From Dyadobacter sp. CY345 (lineage in GTDB: Bacteria > Bacteroidota > Bacteroidia > Cytophagales > Spirosomataceae): a stretch of DNA of 64,000 bases. The stretch spans positions 744,001 through 808,000 of the forward strand of contig NZ_JAKFFS010000002.1 in the NCBI RefSeq assembly GCF_021502725.1, written 5' to 3'. A program made the position numbers and the translations under genes. Under the pieces are notes generated by a model. That model did no database searches, had not been told where the DNA came from, and saw only the letters and a program-made list of their open reading frames with translations. Shown piece by piece: positions 62,603 through 64,000 of this stretch. Positions within the stretch are counted from its first letter, which is position 1, and every line of letters begins with the position of its first letter.

Positions 62603-63409
62603 TCAGGGAATTTTTAAGAAGTTTGCAGCCAAAAGATTTGGTTGATCTAAATACTGACTTGGCGTGATACCTGAAATTTTACGCATTTCCCGAATCAAAT
62701 GCGCCTGGTCGAAAAATCCGGCATCGTATGCCAGCCCTGTTTTTGAAATTCCTGAATTTTTACGTAACAATTTTAGAAAATGCTGCACCCGAATCACGCC
62801 GGAATAGCGTTTGGGAGAAAGTCCGATATGTTCCTCAAAAGTCCGTTGTAATTTTCTCTCGCTGACTTGCAAAGTATCGGTGAGCTGCGCGACAGAAAGA
62901 TTTCCGTGATGCTGATGGATTAAACTTATAGCTTGAAATGGTAGCTGACTGTCACGATTATTTTTTGAAAGATTATTGATCAGGAAATTTTCAACCAATT
63001 GGATTTTGAAAAACATATTTAAAGGATTGAAAATTTGCTCAGCGAGATTTTTGGTTTCTGAAGAGTAAAATGTTTCAAGATCAAGAATCCTGTTTTTCAG
63101 CTCAACTGCTGGAATTTTCAGTAAAGTGGATATCCCAAACGGATGAAAAACTACGATCAATAACTTTATATTGCCAGTGGAAACGATATTTTGATAAGTA
63201 TCCAGCTGGCCGTAAACAAAGGTCATTGGAAGAAGCTCCGTAATCCTATCATCGTTTTTCAAGTGCATTAGCGGATTTCCGAAATTAAAAACCATGCCTG
63301 TATTCCCATCTGAAAACAATCTCAAACCGACATTTAAAATCTGTTGATTTTCAATGATCAGAAAATGTTTTACGATTTGTGCCAAAGGAGGAGATGGAAG
63401 AAATTGCAT
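62603..63409 (-). CDS. AraC family transcriptional regulator
   Basis: 268 residues. The C-terminal two-HTH AraC domain is clear: L-S-V-A-Q-L-T-D-T-L-Q-V-S-E-R-K-L-Q-R-T-F, followed by G-L-S-P-K-R-Y-S-G-V-I-R and F-D-Q-A-H-L-I-R-E-M-R-K-I-S-G. The N-terminal 160 residues form a cupin-like ligand domain of the DUF6597 kind. Its neighbour, the nitrilase-family hydrolase, is a likely target; the inducer is unknown. Confidence 0.87.
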   Translation of the reverse strand: MQFLPSPPLAQIVKHFLIIENQQILNVGLRLFSDGNTGMVFNFGNPLMHLKNDDRITELLPMTFVYGQLDTYQNIVSTGNIKLLIVVFHPFGISTLLKIPAVELKNRILDLETFYSSETKNLAEQIFNPLNMFFKIQLVENFLINNLSKNNRDSQLPFQAISLIHQHHGNLSVAQLTDTLQVSERKLQRTFEEHIGLSPKRYSGVIRVQHFLKLLRKNSGISKTGLAYDAGFFDQAHLIREMRKISGITPSQYLDQPNLLAANFLKIP

Positions 63410-63425
63410 GGAATCTACATTTTTG

Positions 63426-64000
63426 TTATGCTTTTTTTACCCAAAAACTTTGTCCTTCAAAACCGCTTTTTGCCAGTAAGGTTGCTGCCATTCGGCTACG
63501 TTTGCCCGAGGTGCAATAAAAGACAATTGTTTTATCGACAGGAAATAAGGTAACGTTTTCGGGGATTTCGGAAAGCGGGATATTTTGTCCACCGATGAAG
63601 TCTTCTTCAAACTCATAACTTTCCCGCACGTCAATCAAATATAAATCTTCTGCTCCGGATTCGAGCTTTCTTTCCAGCTCTTCAAAAAACATTTCTTCGA
63701 TTTTGTTAGTAGCCGGTTGAGTGGCCGGTATCTCATTTATAGTAAGTTCTTTAACTGGAAATGCAGAAGATCTGCTGAAACTGAAAATGTTATTCGTGTT
63801 ACCAAGCGCGTTCAAAACCAATAATTTTCCTGATAAAATCTCACCAACTTCACAAATTATTTTGATCGCTTCATTGGCCATGTAGGTACCGATAATACCC
63901 GGTAAAATTCCGATCACACCGGCCACTTCACAGTTATCACCTTCTTCGGCTTCCGGAAAAAGGCAGCGGTAGGTTGGTCCGCCTTTATAATTAAATACAG
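63426..64000 (-). CDS. moeB: MoeB/ThiF-family adenylyltransferase with C-terminal rhodanese (incomplete)
   Basis: The frame is open beyond the right edge, so the N-terminal half with the ATP site lies outside. In the window the E1-like part reads G-G-P-T-Y-R-C-L-F-P-E ... C-E-V-A-G-V-I-G-I-L-P-G-I-I-G, the conserved C-terminal block of MoeB/ThiF. From about 63660 down, a rhodanese domain follows: L-Y-L-I-D-V-R-E-S-Y-E-F and active-site Cys in V-F-Y-C-T-S-G-K-R-S. Such fusions activate and sulfurate a small carrier protein (MoaD- or ThiS-like). A GTG at 63924-63926 is internal and should not be taken as the start. Confidence 0.88.
   Translation of the reverse strand, partial: VFNYKGGPTYRCLFPEAEEGDNCEVAGVIGILPGIIGTYMANEAIKIICEVGEILSGKLLVLNALGNTNNIFSFSRSSAFPVKELTINEIPATQPATNKIEEMFFEELERKLESGAEDLYLIDVRESYEFEEDFIGGQNIPLSEIPENVTLFPVDKTIVFYCTSGKRSRMAATLLAKSGFEGQSFWVKKA

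Noticed and set aside
63426-63926. A stand-alone 166-residue rhodanese gene starting at GTG 63926
   Set aside because: The frame continues upstream to the window edge with the conserved MoeB/ThiF block, so the GTG is internal.

Overview
The window looks like a core-genome stretch of a Bacteroidota chromosome, most likely Cytophagales and close to Dyadobacter (an inference from gene content, not a search). Pointers are TAnnTTTG-type -7 promoter elements with little Shine-Dalgarno signal, Wzi, PorT-like and BamA-like outer-membrane barrels, DUF4834 and DUF6526 proteins, bacillithiol synthesis (BshA), a CarB that lacks the C-terminal allosteric domain, and paired twin-arginine ferritin-like proteins. 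Base composition and codon use look even. I see no insertion sequence, prophage, CRISPR array, rRNA or tRNA. Genes are tightly packed on both strands, and many convergent junctions carry clear hairpin terminators.

Layout. 1-7.2 kb: the start of a YwbE gene, an MFS exporter, a FUSC membrane protein, an HPP/ClC anion-transport pair and two GNAT acetyltransferases. 7.2-9.3 kb: an ohrR-ohr peroxide operon with a recognisable OhrR operator, then ferritin. 9.4-15.7 kb: glnS, truA, a DUF1835 protein, a ketoglutarate-semialdehyde-type dehydrogenase and a MoxR ATPase. 15.8-19.5 kb: two periplasmic PpiC-type prolyl isomerases transcribed towards moxR; the lipoprotein one appears to carry an OmpA-like segment. 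19.9-26.7 kb: a four-helix-bundle-like protein, AqpZ, a VOC protein, a membrane acyltransferase, a GMC oxidoreductase with its gluconate-dehydrogenase subunit 3 partner, and a LuxE-like enzyme. 26.9-33.1 kb: a lipoprotein, a large outer-membrane barrel with a kinase-like N-terminal region, an orphan histidine kinase and hemA. 33.2-44.5 kb: ferritin-like secreted proteins, Wzi, a DEAD helicase, DoxX, FabF, a J-domain protein, a repeat-rich gap, an EamA transporter and purN. 44.7-53.2 kb: a UbiA prenyltransferase, bshA, NDH-2, a DUF4160/DUF2442 pair and carB. 53.4-64 kb: an M50-like protein, a POTRA barrel, nuoC, nuoB and nuoA broken up by an unrelated gene, TauE, a nitrilase-family amidase, an AraC regulator and a MoeB-rhodanese fusion running off the end.

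Several genes fit together functionally. Peroxide and iron handling (ohr, ohrR, ferritin, bshA) and envelope biogenesis (SurA-like, lipoprotein PPIase, BamA-like, Wzi) recur. Respiration is represented by NDH-2 and part of complex I.

The observations I rate highest are: the barrel protein 27571-30168 with kinase-like motifs (D-R-H-x-x-N plus a downstream D); the lipoprotein PPIase with an OmpA-like insert; a five-unit 19-nt tandem repeat running into a 14-bp hairpin at 42768-42880, with a second related hairpin at 42947-42980; the dispersed nuoA/nuoBC genes; the atypical ClC filter next to an HPP protein; and a small two-gene DUF4160/DUF2442 cassette with a palindrome just upstream. No complete new system can be shown from the sequence alone.
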